This document shows, in pieces, positions 9,125 through 18,832 of a stretch of DNA of 64,000 nt (its first letter is position 1; each line of letters starts with the position of its first letter). The notes beneath the pieces were generated by a model, which was not told the DNA's origin, searched no databases, and saw only the letters and a program-made list of their open reading frames with translations. Origin of the DNA: JBDREC01 sp043820105 [NCBI: Pseudomonadota bacterium]. Lineage in GTDB: Bacteria > Bdellovibrionota_F > JAHFAK01. The stretch is taken from NCBI GenBank assembly GCA_043820105.1, contig JBDREC010000065.1:49969-113968 (forward strand), in the 5' to 3' direction. The position numbers were made by a program, and so were the translations under genes.

Positions 9125-10896
9125 TGCCCAAGAAGATTAGTACTCAAAAACTAAAATCTATTAAAAAGCTCATTACTTTGGGAAGGCAAAAAGGATTTCT
9201 AACTTTCGAAGAAATAGATGAAATTCTTCCACAGGACGTATCAAACCCCGAAGAAATCGATGAGATAATGATCGCCTTTGCAAGTCTAAACATTGACCTT
9301 ATTGATCAATCCCAGGAAGATGATGTCATTGGCAAAGATATTCTTGATGAAATTACTTCCGATTCTGATGACGACGATGAAGAGGAAGCTGAAGCTACTC
9401 CAGTAGGCAGATCAAATGATCCTGTTAGAATGTATTTAAGAAAAATGGGATCTGTTTCACTTCTCACAAGAGAAGGTGAAGTCGAAATTGCAAAAAGAAT
9501 TGAACGTGGCGAAAATGAAGTTTTAGATATCCTATTAAAATCAAATATTGGAATAAATGAGATTGTTAAGATTTCTGATTTGCTAGGCAGAGATGTTATC
9601 AGAGTTAAGGATGTTGTAAGAGGCATTGATGAAGAAGATATTGATTACGATCAAGAAGCATTAAGAGAAAAAATAATTACTTCTGTTGATGAAATCGCGA
9701 AAATCAATATTCATAATCAAAAACATCTTGAAAAACTCAGAGACCCAAAAACATCTATTACTCATGCTAAAAATCATAAACTTAAAGTTGATGAAAACCA
9801 GAAGCAAATGTTTAGCATATTGAAAGACCTCAACTTAAACAGAAAACAAATTTCCAATATTTCTGAAAAATTCAAAGAATTAATAAGTGAAATAGAATCT
9901 TTTGATTTCAAAATAAGGTCTTGCATAAAACAATCTGGATGTGAATCGTACAAAGACCTCAAAGAAGTTGTAAAGGAAGCAGTTAAAGACAAGGCTTATG
10001 CAAAAAAGATTGAAAAGAAACTTCAACTTCCTATTCAGAAATTAAAAGAACTTTCAAAAATCGTTTCATCTTCAAAAAAGGATATCAAAGAACTTGAGAA
10101 GATGTCAGACCAATCTTTTGCTGAACTAAAAGACACTTATATTAGGATAAAAAATGGCGAGCTAATGACAGAAAAAGCTAAATCTGAGCTCGTTGAAGCT
10201 AACCTAAGGTTAGTTGTTAGTATTGCTAAAAAGTATACAAACCGTGGTCTTCAGTTTCTTGACTTAATCCAAGAAGGTAATATTGGTCTTATGAAGGCTG
10301 TTGATAAATTTGAATATAAGAGAGGTTATAAGTTTTCAACATATGCAACCTGGTGGATTAGGCAGGCTATTACAAGGGCTATTGCTGACCAGGCAAGGAC
10401 TATTCGTATTCCTGTTCATATGATTGAAACTATAAATAAACTCATTAGAACCTCAAGACAACTTGTGCAGGAAATTGGAAGAGAACCAACACCAGAAGAA
10501 ATCAGCGATAGAATGGAACTTCCAGTTGATAAAGTTAGAAAAGTATTAAAAATTGCAAAAGAACCAATTTCTCTTGAAACACCCATTGGTGAAGAAGAAG
10601 ATAGTCATCTTGGAGATTTTATTGAAGATAAACAAATATTATCACCATCTGATGCGATTATTAATACTAATCTATCTGAGCAAACAAGAAAAGTTTTATC
10701 AACATTAACTCCTAGAGAAGAAAAAGTTCTAAGAATGAGGTTTGGCATTGGTGAAAAATCTGACCATACACTTGAAGAAGTTGGTCAGGACTTTGAAGTT
10801 ACAAGAGAAAGAATTAGACAGATTGAGGCTAAAGCTCTTAGAAAACTTAGACATCCATCCAGGAGCAAGAAGCTTAAAAGTTTTGTGGAGAATTAG
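9124..10896 (+). CDS. rpoD: Primary sigma factor RpoD (sigma-70)
   Basis: 590 residues. Region 1.1 at the N-terminus is followed by an acidic linker and region 1.2 ([21 protein letters not shown]). A long non-conserved insert of about 200 residues precedes region 2 ([38 protein letters not shown]), which binds and melts the -10 element. Regions 3 and 4 follow, ending in the 4.2 helix-turn-helix ([20 protein letters not shown]) that reads the -35. Third gene of the macromolecular synthesis operon. Its stop codon TAG lies inside a short heptamer repeat (TAGCTTG twice). Confidence 0.96.
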   Translation: MPKKISTQKLKSIKKLITLGRQKGFLTFEEIDEILPQDVSNPEEIDEIMIAFASLNIDLIDQSQEDDVIGKDILDEITSDSDDDDEEEAEATPVGRSNDPVRMYLRKMGSVSLLTREGEVEIAKRIERGENEVLDILLKSNIGINEIVKISDLLGRDVIRVKDVVRGIDEEDIDYDQEALREKIITSVDEIAKINIHNQKHLEKLRDPKTSITHAKNHKLKVDENQKQMFSILKDLNLNRKQISNISEKFKELISEIESFDFKIRSCIKQSGCESYKDLKEVVKEAVKDKAYAKKIEKKLQLPIQKLKELSKIVSSSKKDIKELEKMSDQSFAELKDTYIRIKNGELMTEKAKSELVEANLRLVVSIAKKYTNRGLQFLDLIQEGNIGLMKAVDKFEYKRGYKFSTYATWWIRQAITRAIADQARTIRIPVHMIETINKLIRTSRQLVQEIGREPTPEEISDRMELPVDKVRKVLKIAKEPISLETPIGEEEDSHLGDFIEDKQILSPSDAIINTNLSEQTRKVLSTLTPREEKVLRMRFGIGEKSDHTLEEVGQDFEVTRERIRQIEAKALRKLRHPSRSKKLKSFVEN

Positions 10897-11023
10897 CTTG
10901 TAGCTTGTAGATCTTGGAAAATAAAATAATATTTTTAAAATAAAAACTTGATTTTAAAATAAAATCAATTAGAAACAGCAAACAGAACTAGACCAAGAAC
11001 TAGTCCTAACGTAGTTCTATCTA

Positions 11024-11096
11024 GGGCCCATAGCTCAGTTGGCAGAGCCATCGGCTCATAACCGATAGGTCCCCCGTTCAAATCGGGGTGGGCCCA
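11024..11096 (+). tRNA. tRNA-Met (CAT)
   Basis: 73-nt cloverleaf. The acceptor stem is GGGCCCA/TGGGCCC, the D arm AGCTCAGTTGG, the anticodon stem ATCGG/CCGAT around CTCATAA (anticodon CAT), and the T arm GTTCAAATC. Discriminator is A. CCA is not encoded. The CAT anticodon could in principle be the lysidine-modified tRNA-Ile2; the acceptor resembles elongator tRNA-Met of related bacteria, so I prefer that. Confidence 0.9.
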
Positions 11097-11103
11097 TTCA
11101 TTC

Positions 11104-11190
11104 GCGTGCAGCGAAGTTTGCGTATTTTAGTATAGTGTTTCTCAACTTATTCATTTTAGCTGTACGCTATACGCTGTACTATATGCGCTA
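11104..11190. repeat. Inverted-arm heptamer array behind tRNA-Met
   Basis: The left arm has 7-bp words beginning GCGTGCA GCGAAGT (11104 onward). The right arm has TGTACGC TATACGC TGTACTA TATGCGC (about 11161-11188). Between them is a roughly 20-nt spacer. The first left word is nearly the reverse complement of the right word TGTACGC. No coding potential. Confidence 0.55.
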
Positions 11191-11207
11191 TTAGAAGGGA
11201 CTTCGTT

Positions 11208-11918
11208 TTGTTTAATGATATAAAACTCTTAGAAAAGCTCGAAGTTTATGATCAAAATATCGTAGACCTTGAAAAAAAAATTAATGACAATTTCTCATTA
11301 AAAGAAAAACTTGAACAAGAAACATTATCCGTTTGTACTAACCTTAATCAAATCCAAGCAAATTATGACGAAAAGCTAAAAGCAAGTAAAAGTTTTGAGC
11401 AAAAAATTGCCTTTGAAGATGACAGAATCAATCAAAGTCAGAAAAAATCAACCCTTGTTAAATCAACAAATGAATATCATAAAATACTCAAAGAAATCGC
11501 ATCAAGAAAGCAAATCAAGACTGACCTGGAAGAACAGCTTCTAGAACTAATGACAGAAATAGAAAGCATAGAAAATAATTTAAATGATACAAAAGAACTT
11601 TCTGAAAAGAAAAGTTCCGAGCTTGCTTTAGTAAAAGAAAAAATAGAAGAAAACCTTGATAACTGGAAATCAAAAATAGAGGATATTAAGGTCACTAGAG
11701 ATGATGTTAGAAAAAATGTTGAACCTATCATTCTAAACCAATATACATTATTAAAAAACAATTCTATAGAAATGGCTATTGTTAATGTAGTAAATGGTGT
11801 TTGTCAGGGATGCTTTATGCAGTTACCTCCACAGCTTTTTAATCAGCTTCAAAGGCAAGATCAGTTTTATCAATGCCCTACTTGTCAGAGGATAATTTAT
11901 TTCAAGAAGCCGGAATAA
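11208..11918 (+). CDS. Zinc-ribbon coiled-coil protein (C4-type, DUF164/CT398 family)
   Basis: 236 residues. The first 170 form a long, heptad-patterned, Lys/Glu-rich coiled-coil hairpin. The last 50 form a C4 zinc ribbon (VCQGC and QCPTC). This is the architecture of the CT398/HP0958-like family. In Helicobacter HP0958 binds RpoN and flagellin mRNA, but the role is unknown in most bacteria. Start is TTG with AAGGGA seven bases upstream. It stands alone behind tRNA-Met. Confidence 0.8.
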   Translation: MFNDIKLLEKLEVYDQNIVDLEKKINDNFSLKEKLEQETLSVCTNLNQIQANYDEKLKASKSFEQKIAFEDDRINQSQKKSTLVKSTNEYHKILKEIASRKQIKTDLEEQLLELMTEIESIENNLNDTKELSEKKSSELALVKEKIEENLDNWKSKIEDIKVTRDDVRKNVEPIILNQYTLLKNNSIEMAIVNVVNGVCQGCFMQLPPQLFNQLQRQDQFYQCPTCQRIIYFKKPE

Positions 11919-12470
11919 GTCTGTTTGAGATTAGGAGTTAGAGATTATAGATTATAACAATACCATAAAAATACTATTATTAACATAAGTTTCTTCAAAT
12001 TTTGCCTCTTTCTTTAAGCCTCGTTAAATACAACTTATTCGGAACAAAGTTAAACAGATCGTTCGCTCCAGTTTTGATTTGTGACAGAATTCTTATGATA
12101 AATAGAAGTATCTTGTCCAAATCACAATCTTACCACTTACCACTTAACAACAAAAAATGGCACCACAAATGCCATATTGACACCATGTAAATCCATTTAG
12201 GACAAAAGGCATTATCGTTTATTATCTTTTATTTCAAGGCATTACAGGGTGTTAAATCCAAAAAATAACTTGGCATAGATCTTGATATATAAGCAATATT
12301 GAAAAACGCGTGCGAGTTCATAAGAGGCACTCCCAACCCCTATGGATTTCTGCTCTTAGCAAACCTAGGAGCAGAAATCTTTTTTTCAAGTCTTTTTTCT
12401 TTTGACTAAACCCTTAAAATATTATACATGGCGTCATGTTTTGTTTTTTATTTAAACATTGGAAATGTAA
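11919..12470. other. Long intergenic region, possible small RNA upstream of an orphan terminator
   Basis: 552 bp without a convincing gene (one 62-codon frame has no ribosome site and includes repeat DNA). It holds a short heptamer array (GAGATTA GGAGTTA GAGATTA TAGATTA, 11927-11954), a CTTACCA CTTACCA CTTAACA patch near 12127, a GGCATTA direct repeat, and a strong terminator at 12345-12387 with no gene directly before it. Sequence from about 12290 to 12344 (including GCGTGCGAGTTCATAAGAGGC) could be a short non-coding RNA. It does not match RNase P, SRP or tmRNA landmarks that I know. Confidence 0.4.
12345..12387 (+). terminator. Strong rho-independent terminator
   Basis: A 15-bp stem with one G-U pair (GATTTCTGCTCTTAG at 12345-12359 with CTAGGAGCAGAAATC at 12365-12379), a 5-nt loop CAAAC, then eight T. 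No ORF precedes it closely, so it either ends a small RNA or a long 3' extension of the zinc-ribbon gene transcript. Confidence 0.8.
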
Positions 12471-14312
12471 TTGATTTTTTGTAATAATAAATTAGTATTA
12501 GTAGTAATATTCATTTTAATTCCATTACTACTTCCTAATTGTAAAAGAAAAATTGAAAATAATTCTCAAGCTATCAATCAAATACAGATAATTGACGTAT
12601 GTCCGCTCAAAAAACCTTCATTGCCACATGTGGAACCTGAGAAAGAAGAAAAAGAAGAAGAAGAAAAAAAAATTCATCCCAAACCACAAGAAAAAGAAGA
12701 AAACAAACCAATATTAAAAAATATCACAAAAAAAAGCTCTTTAACAACCTTATCCAAAACAATAAGCCCAATTATTCCAATTCTTAAAGAAAAGTCCAAA
12801 GCATCTTATTGCATAGATTTTGAAAACTTATCTGACATTGAAAAAAAGGACATTGGAAAATATACTATAAATCAAAAAGAAGAGTTTCTATTTTTAAACG
12901 ATGATCAAAACATAAAACTACCATCTGAAAAAGCAATTTCTCTTTCATTCTTTAGTCAAATAACTGATATTCATTTAATTGATGAGGAAGCTCCCTCAAG
13001 AAGTGTGCTTCAAGATATTCCAGCAATTAGTGGCTTTTATAGATACGCAGAACAATATTCTACACAATTTTTTGATTCTGCAATCCGAACTTTAAATAAA
13101 TTATCAAAAGAAAGTGGCAAAAATCCAGATCATGTTTTTTTCACAGGTGACATAATAGAAAATGCTTTAGAAAATGAAAAAAACTGGTTTTTCGATATTA
13201 TAAAGGGAAATAAAATAAATCCAGATTCAGGAGATGACGAGGATCCCATACCATGTGATGATTCAAAGGCAAGCTGCGTGATCAATGATCCAAATGATCC
13301 TTTTAAAGCTGAGGGTCTATTAAAAAATACTGATTGGCATTTAGCTCTTGGAAATCATGATCTTCTATTGTATGGAAATTTCACATATGAAAGTCTTGAT
13401 AAAGAAAGTAAAAATCCACAATCCAAGCTTCCTTTTAAACTTCCTTTTGATCCACTGGCACATAAAGCAAACGCATATATTTATCCCTCCGAAGATTATA
13501 TTTCATTCGAAGAAATCAAGCAAAGTGTTGAAGATAAAATAGCTGAAGATAATACAGAAGAAGCCATTTTTGATATTATTCCTGATGATGCAAGAGCCCT
13601 TATTACTCTAGATGAATTAATGAAAGACTTAGAAAACCACTTTCAAGGTAAAAAAGAAATTAAACCTTATTACAGTTTTGTACAGAAGAGCAAAATCCCA
13701 ATAAAATTTCTTATTTTAAATACATATTCAGACTGTGGTGGTTCTGAAGGAATAATTTACCAAGAACAATTTAATTTTATAGAAGATGAATTAGCAAGTG
13801 CACAAGCAAATAAGGAGCTAGTGATTTTAGTATCTCACCATGGAAAGACTGAAATTAGACCATCCTTTCTTGACATGGTAGATTCAATAAAAGAATGCAA
13901 GGATAAGATTGAAATAATTTATTCAGGTGATGACTTAGAATCATTATTAGCTGAACATGAAAATGTTATATTACATATTTCAGGCCACACACATGAAAAC
14001 AGAGTCTTTAAAAGAAAAAATTACTATGAAATTACTACGTCTTCACTAATTGATTTTCCAATGCAAATGAGATTATTGGAAATTGTATTTGATCCTGATC
14101 AAGATTATGGTTTTGTTTACTCTGCTATGCTTGATGCTGATCCCTCCTTGTTTCCAAACGAACAGTTAATAACAAGAGCAAGGGAAATAGCTTTTATTGA
14201 TTATCAGCTGGGAAACGAAAAACATTGCACAAATAAAGGTGAGCAAAAAGACAGAAATGTGATTATCCCTTTTAAGATACCAAAAGATATTTTGCTAAGC
14301 CTAGAGAAATGA
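12471..14312 (+). CDS. Calcineurin-like metallophosphoesterase lipoprotein
   Basis: 613 residues. A TTG start gives a hydrophobic signal ending in a lipobox (LLPNC), then a Lys/Glu/Pro-rich linker to about residue 110. The phosphoesterase motifs follow: TDIH near 165, FTGDI, LGNHDLL, VSHHGKTE and SGHTHENR, which together supply the two-metal site. The protein would hydrolyse phosphoesters at the envelope; the substrate is unknown. It is larger than the bare domain because of an insertion between the GNHD and SHH motifs. The TTG is the only start giving a signal peptide (GGAA upstream). Its 3' end overlaps convergent recO by 12 bp. Confidence 0.82.
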   Translation: MIFCNNKLVLVVIFILIPLLLPNCKRKIENNSQAINQIQIIDVCPLKKPSLPHVEPEKEEKEEEEKKIHPKPQEKEENKPILKNITKKSSLTTLSKTISPIIPILKEKSKASYCIDFENLSDIEKKDIGKYTINQKEEFLFLNDDQNIKLPSEKAISLSFFSQITDIHLIDEEAPSRSVLQDIPAISGFYRYAEQYSTQFFDSAIRTLNKLSKESGKNPDHVFFTGDIIENALENEKNWFFDIIKGNKINPDSGDDEDPIPCDDSKASCVINDPNDPFKAEGLLKNTDWHLALGNHDLLLYGNFTYESLDKESKNPQSKLPFKLPFDPLAHKANAYIYPSEDYISFEEIKQSVEDKIAEDNTEEAIFDIIPDDARALITLDELMKDLENHFQGKKEIKPYYSFVQKSKIPIKFLILNTYSDCGGSEGIIYQEQFNFIEDELASAQANKELVILVSHHGKTEIRPSFLDMVDSIKECKDKIEIIYSGDDLESLLAEHENVILHISGHTHENRVFKRKNYYEITTSSLIDFPMQMRLLEIVFDPDQDYGFVYSAMLDADPSLFPNEQLITRAREIAFIDYQLGNEKHCTNKGEQKDRNVIIPFKIPKDILLSLEK

Positions 14313-15053
14313 GTCTAAAAACTCCTGGCTCTTCATTTTTTTTTGCAAAAAACAATTAACAAGATTTTTAACAAGAATTCCATATTTTTTAATTTGCATT
14401 TCATTATCTTCAAAAGCTGTAAGATTAAGAATATTAACTAGAGCTTTGATATCAATATCATCAAAGCATTGATTATCAAAAAAACCATGCCCTAGCTTTT
14501 CTTTACAATCACAACAAAGCATGGAAAATTCTTTTGTATAAAAAAAAGATTCTTTTGTTTGAGTAAGGTTTTGGTTACAGTCATTGCATTTTAATAAGTT
14601 TGGAATAAATCCTTGAAACAGCAAAAACTCTAAAACAAATTTAATCATTACTGCATGGGGATTTACTTTGTTATTTAAATCTTTCAGGGCTTTAATGAAC
14701 ATATAATATACTGAAGAGGCATCTTTTAAATCTTCCTCAAATGAAGCAAGATATAAAAGCTCAGTTAAATATGAAGAAACTGCAAAGGAAATAATATCTT
14801 TTCTAATATACTCAAAAGTTTTTAGGCTCTTGGCATCAATTAAAAGGCTAAGTTTCCCATCTGATTTACTTTTAAAAATAATTTCATATTCATTAATAAG
14901 ATCAAGGCCTGGATATCTTTTGCGACTCTTTTTTGCTCCTCGAGCAAATACATTTACCCGACCCAAGGCTTCTGTAAAGATATGGCAAATAAGGTCATTA
15001 TCGGAATAATCAATTAGCTTTAAGATTACAGCTTTACTTTTTATATCATCCAT
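14301..15053 (-). CDS. recO: DNA repair protein RecO
   Basis: 250 residues. The N-terminal OB fold starts KAVILKLIDYSDNDLICHIFTEALG, followed by FARGAKKSRKRYPG. The helical C-terminal domain carries a zinc site (CNDC...CCDC). RecO loads RecA on SSB-coated single-stranded DNA with RecR. The gene begins three bases after the mgtE stop, so it is probably translated by coupling. The 3' end overlaps the convergent phosphoesterase gene by 12 bp. Confidence 0.88.
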   Translation of the reverse strand: MDDIKSKAVILKLIDYSDNDLICHIFTEALGRVNVFARGAKKSRKRYPGLDLINEYEIIFKSKSDGKLSLLIDAKSLKTFEYIRKDIISFAVSSYLTELLYLASFEEDLKDASSVYYMFIKALKDLNNKVNPHAVMIKFVLEFLLFQGFIPNLLKCNDCNQNLTQTKESFFYTKEFSMLCCDCKEKLGHGFFDNQCFDDIDIKALVNILNLTAFEDNEMQIKKYGILVKNLVNCFLQKKMKSQEFLDSFL

Positions 15054-15056
15054 AAA

Positions 15057-16406
15057 TTATAAAGGCAGCAATAAATTTGCACATGAAAAGAACAAAAGAA
15101 CTGCTAAAAGGTCAATTGAAGTAGTTACAAAGGGACCAGAGGCTATAGCTGGATCAATTTTAATAGATTCAAGAAAAATTGGTATTATAGCTCCAATTAA
15201 GGTTCCTAAAACCATGGAAGCAAATAAAGAAATGCCAACAACATAGCCAAGGTTAACAATTTCAGGATATTGAAAAATAGCTAAAACTGAAAGTAATCCA
15301 GCATAGGCAATACCCATAATGATCCCAACACGAAATTCTTTGAAAATAATACCCCAAGCTTGATCAATGGCAATTTTTTTAGTCGATAGACCTCGAACCA
15401 TTAGGGCGACAGATTGAGCTCCAACATTACCACTCATACCATTAATAATCGGAATAAAGGCAGCCAAAGCCACATATGTCTGTAAAGTTTCTTCAAAAGC
15501 ACCTATAAGTTTTATAGCTAAAATACCTTGAATCCAACAAACAAAAAGCCAGGGCAACCTGGATTTTGCAGACTTAAAACTATCCTTTGATGATAATTCT
15601 TCATGAGTAGAACCAGCCATCTTCAATATATCTTCAGTGGCTTCATCCCTTAAAACATCAATTACATCATCAACAGTAATAATCCCAACCAGCTTATGAT
15701 CATAATCAACAACAGGAACAGCAAGGTAATTATACCGAGAAACAAGTCTTGCAACTTCTTCTTGATCTTCATCAACATCAACATGAACAATCTCTTCTGA
15801 CATTATGTCTCCAAGACGATCTGATGATTTGGCTAAAATTAATTCGCGCAAAGAAACAACACCAGTAAGCCGATCATGGTCATCAATAATATAAATATAA
15901 AAAACAGTTTCATATTCTTTTGCTTCATTAACTTTTTCAATTGCTTCTTTAACCGTTAAGTCTTCAATCATCTTAAAAACAATAGGATTCATTATACCAC
16001 CAGCTGAATCCTCGTCATATCTAAGAAGCTCTGTAAGCTCTTCTGATTCTTCTGAATCCATTTCCCTTAGAACTTCTTTTTGTTTTTCATCTGACAAAGC
16101 ATTAATAACATCAGCAACGTCATCAGAATCATGTGTTGCTAAAATGCTGGCAATTTGAGTTGGCTCTTTATCTTCTAAAAGATCTTCAATTTCATTATCT
16201 TCAAGTTCACTTAAAACCTCGGCTTTCTTTTCTTCATCTTTAATATGATCAAAGATTACCTTTCTTTCCTCTAGCTTGAAGCGCCTTAATAAAAAGGCAA
16301 TATCAGCAGGTTTTGCTTCTGAAACTTTATTTTTAACTTGTTCAATATCACCATGTTCTATTAAGTGATTTATTTCCTCAACAAATTCTTCGAAAATATC
16401 AGCCAT
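15057..16406 (-). CDS. mgtE: Magnesium transporter MgtE
   Basis: 449 residues with the standard MgtE layout. An N-terminal helical superhelix (MgtE_N, to about 130) contains the LEDNEIEDLLEDKEP repeats. A CBS pair follows (about 135-255, including HDRLTGVVSLRELI). The C-terminal half has five membrane helices and the conserved pore helix region (FLESIKIDPAIASGPFVTTS). It is a Mg2+-gated Mg2+ channel in the inner membrane. The ATG has TTGGAG five bases upstream. First gene of the pair with recO. Confidence 0.93.
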   Translation of the reverse strand: MADIFEEFVEEINHLIEHGDIEQVKNKVSEAKPADIAFLLRRFKLEERKVIFDHIKDEEKKAEVLSELEDNEIEDLLEDKEPTQIASILATHDSDDVADVINALSDEKQKEVLREMDSEESEELTELLRYDEDSAGGIMNPIVFKMIEDLTVKEAIEKVNEAKEYETVFYIYIIDDHDRLTGVVSLRELILAKSSDRLGDIMSEEIVHVDVDEDQEEVARLVSRYNYLAVPVVDYDHKLVGIITVDDVIDVLRDEATEDILKMAGSTHEELSSKDSFKSAKSRLPWLFVCWIQGILAIKLIGAFEETLQTYVALAAFIPIINGMSGNVGAQSVALMVRGLSTKKIAIDQAWGIIFKEFRVGIIMGIAYAGLLSVLAIFQYPEIVNLGYVVGISLFASMVLGTLIGAIIPIFLESIKIDPAIASGPFVTTSIDLLAVLLFFSCANLLLPL

Positions 16407-16485
16407 AAAAACTCCAATGATTTAAATGCTAAAAGCTCGAGCGCGAGACCCGGGGCATGGCCACGGGCAAAGACACGGGCAAAGC

Positions 16486-16869
16486 TTATAGGTAAAATTT
16501 AATAAATAACAATAGACTGGCCGCTAAGCAGGCAATGATAATTGCCCCACCCCATATATAATATTTTGAAGCCATTTTGTGGTTATTTTTTTGAGATGTT
16601 CTTGCAACCTTTTCAACTAGCTCAACAGTTTCTTTAATTTTAAATTCTTCTAAATATCTATTTAATATTTCATCTGAATTAAGACCAATAGACGATGCAT
16701 ATAAGCGTAAAAATCCTTTTACAAAAGTATCGCCAGGAAAACGTTCATAGTTATCTGTTTCTATGGATTTAATATAATAGGGAGATATTTTTGTTTTATT
16801 ACTAACTTGTGTTATCGTAATTTCTCTGAGTTCACGCTCTCTTCTTAAAAACTGCCCTAAAGATTCCAT
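16486..16869 (-). CDS. RodZ-like cytoplasmic HTH protein with one membrane helix
   Basis: 127 residues. A Cro/C1-type helix-turn-helix domain (LGQFLRRERELREITITQVSN..., residues 4-75) has the RodZ signature of helices with YERFPGDTFVKGFLRLYA. A short linker and one transmembrane helix at the C-terminus (about 105-126) follow. In RodZ the HTH contacts MreB and a periplasmic beta domain follows the membrane helix; here the protein stops right after the helix. Adjacent to a TPR lipoprotein gene 16 bp upstream, so the two are likely one operon. Confidence 0.75.
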   Translation of the reverse strand: MESLGQFLRRERELREITITQVSNKTKISPYYIKSIETDNYERFPGDTFVKGFLRLYASSIGLNSDEILNRYLEEFKIKETVELVEKVARTSQKNNHKMASKYYIWGGAIIIACLAASLLLFIKFYL

Positions 16870-16885
16870 AAAGCTTTTCCTTTTT

Positions 16886-17653
16886 TCACTTAATTTTCAA
16901 TTCACATTTTAAGCTCCAAAACCCATCTGGATCAATTGAATGACATTTTTTATAATATTTATTTGCTTCTTGTTTCCTATCCCATTTTGAATAGGCATCA
17001 GCAATATTAAAATAAATCTGACTTTTCATTGTTTCGGGACATTCTTTACAAATTGAAAGTAATTTATAGTACTCATCTATAGCTTTTTTATAATCTTTCC
17101 TCTCCAGGTAAACTAGACCGAGATTGTTTATGGAAGCAATATAATTTGGATTAGATTTTAAAGCATTACTATATGCTTCAATAGCTTTATCATATTTTTT
17201 CATTTTATAATAGGACCAACCTATAATATTGTATGCTTGATAGGGGGTGAAATACAATAAATTGTCTAAAGCCTTACGACTATTTTCAATTGCCTCTTCC
17301 CACATCTCTTGTTCAACATATGCTTGAGCTAAATTCACATAGGCATCAGAATAGTCAGATTTCAGGGAAATAGCTTCTTTAAAGTGTTCCACTGATTTAA
17401 TATAATTTTTCTGAAGCATAAAAACAAAACCAAGCATATTCCGTATTTCATGATTTCTAGGGTCAAGCTTCTGAGCTTCAAATAATGCTGCAGATGCCTT
17501 AATAAATTTTCCCTGTTTTATAAAATCTTGAGCGATATCAAAAAGCAGGTCTGGATCAGTGATATGTTTTTCATTTGATGATTTTGAAGAGCAAGCTACA
17601 AACACTAACATAATAGAAATTATAATAATTAAAATTTTTGAATATTTTTTCAT
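16886..17653 (-). CDS. TPR-repeat lipoprotein (Tgl/PilF-like)
   Basis: 255 residues. A signal peptide ends in the lipobox VFVAC, then five to six tetratricopeptide repeats (for example FIKASAALFEAQKLDPRN, YDKAIEAYSNALKSNPNY, YKKAIDEYYKLL). Size and layout match the PilF/Tgl pilotins, lipoproteins that help the type IV pilus secretin assemble in the outer membrane, but no pilus gene is in this window, so the role is inferred. AGGA lies close to the ATG. Confidence 0.65.
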   Translation of the reverse strand: MKKYSKILIIIISIMLVFVACSSKSSNEKHITDPDLLFDIAQDFIKQGKFIKASAALFEAQKLDPRNHEIRNMLGFVFMLQKNYIKSVEHFKEAISLKSDYSDAYVNLAQAYVEQEMWEEAIENSRKALDNLLYFTPYQAYNIIGWSYYKMKKYDKAIEAYSNALKSNPNYIASINNLGLVYLERKDYKKAIDEYYKLLSICKECPETMKSQIYFNIADAYSKWDRKQEANKYYKKCHSIDPDGFWSLKCELKIK

Positions 17654-17772
17654 AGTCCTATTTCTTCTTCTTGTGTTATATTAATTAAAAACATTAAATT
17701 TTAGGCCGTTGTTTATCAAGGAAAAATTTACTTAAATCCCAATTAAGCATAAAGCTAATGTCTGGGTTTTAT

Positions 17773-18759
17773 TCAAAACATCTTTTCAATATCATCTTTT
17801 ATAGAGTAATCAAGCCTGGCCCCAAGTTGTTTTACAACACAGGCTGCTGAAAAAGATGCAATTTTTCCAGATTTTTCCAAGTCATACCCTTTTATAAAAC
17901 CATAAATAAAGCCAGCTGCAAACATATCACCTGCCCCTGTTGTATCTTTTAAATCAACTTTACAAACAGGTATTTCTATAATCCTATCATCAGATACTAC
18001 TAAAGACCCATGTCCACCCAGCTTGACAATTGCTATTTCACAATGCTTGCCAAGTTCTAATGCTGCCTTTTTAGGATCATCAATCCCTGTCAACATTTTA
18101 ACTTCTTCTTCATTAGCAAAAACAATTTTCACATATTTTTTTATAAGATCATTAAACACATCTTTATTTCTAGATACGGCGAATGGATCCGCTACATCAA
18201 AAATAACATCAATATTATTTTCTAAAGCTAAATCCAAAGCTTTTATTGCTGCTTCTTTCTGAGCATCAGTATCCCACATATAACCTGTAAAATATAAAAT
18301 TCGTGATGCTAGTAGTTTGTCAATATCAAGATCTTCAATTGAAAACTTTCGGCACATCCCAAGGTAGGTATTCATTGTTCTTTCACCATCTTGTGTAACA
18401 AGAACAATACTTGTGCCAGTATTATCTCCTTCACCGCAAGTAACACTAGATGTAACATTGGCTCTTTCTATTTCAGAAACAAATTTTCTTCCTAAACTAT
18501 CATTAGCAACTTTTCCTGCAAAAACTGAATTAATTCCAAAATGGGAAAGGGCTATCATTGTATTTGAAGCAGATCCACCGGAAATAATGTTAAGATTTCT
18601 TCCTTCCAGCATTTGAAGTAGTTTTTCCTGGAAGCCCCTGTCAATCAATTGCATAATTCCCTTTTCAAGACCCATTTTAGAAATAAACTCATCATCAACT
18701 CGCCCTATTACATCAACTAAAGGATTACCAAGTCCAAAGATATCATATTTTTTTTCCAT
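17773..18759 (-). CDS. Adenosine kinase (PfkB family)
   Basis: 328 residues. PfkB-fold sugar/nucleoside kinase with GLGNPLVDVIG at the N-terminus, the GGSASNT substrate loop, a middle domain, and the DTTGAGDMFAAGF signature that carries the catalytic Asp and anion hole. It matches the adenosine-kinase-like branch (phosphorylates adenosine to AMP). The frame opens five codons earlier at an ATG, but that ATGAGGAG is itself the Shine-Dalgarno for the ATG at 18759. Lies downstream of MTA phosphorylase, so both can act in purine/MTA salvage. Confidence 0.82.
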   Translation of the reverse strand: MEKKYDIFGLGNPLVDVIGRVDDEFISKMGLEKGIMQLIDRGFQEKLLQMLEGRNLNIISGGSASNTMIALSHFGINSVFAGKVANDSLGRKFVSEIERANVTSSVTCGEGDNTGTSIVLVTQDGERTMNTYLGMCRKFSIEDLDIDKLLASRILYFTGYMWDTDAQKEAAIKALDLALENNIDVIFDVADPFAVSRNKDVFNDLIKKYVKIVFANEEEVKMLTGIDDPKKAALELGKHCEIAIVKLGGHGSLVVSDDRIIEIPVCKVDLKDTTGAGDMFAAGFIYGFIKGYDLEKSGKIASFSAACVVKQLGARLDYSIKDDIEKMF

Positions 18760-18832
18760 TTTTCTCCTCATATTATTTTTGCGGTGTTCGATATTGACGG
18801 CTATGGATTAACACCCGAACCTCAAGTCAGGA

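Noticed and set aside
12002-12190. 62-codon frame in the intergenic region
   Set aside because: No ribosome site, includes CTTACCA repeat DNA, and residue use is unlike neighbouring proteins.
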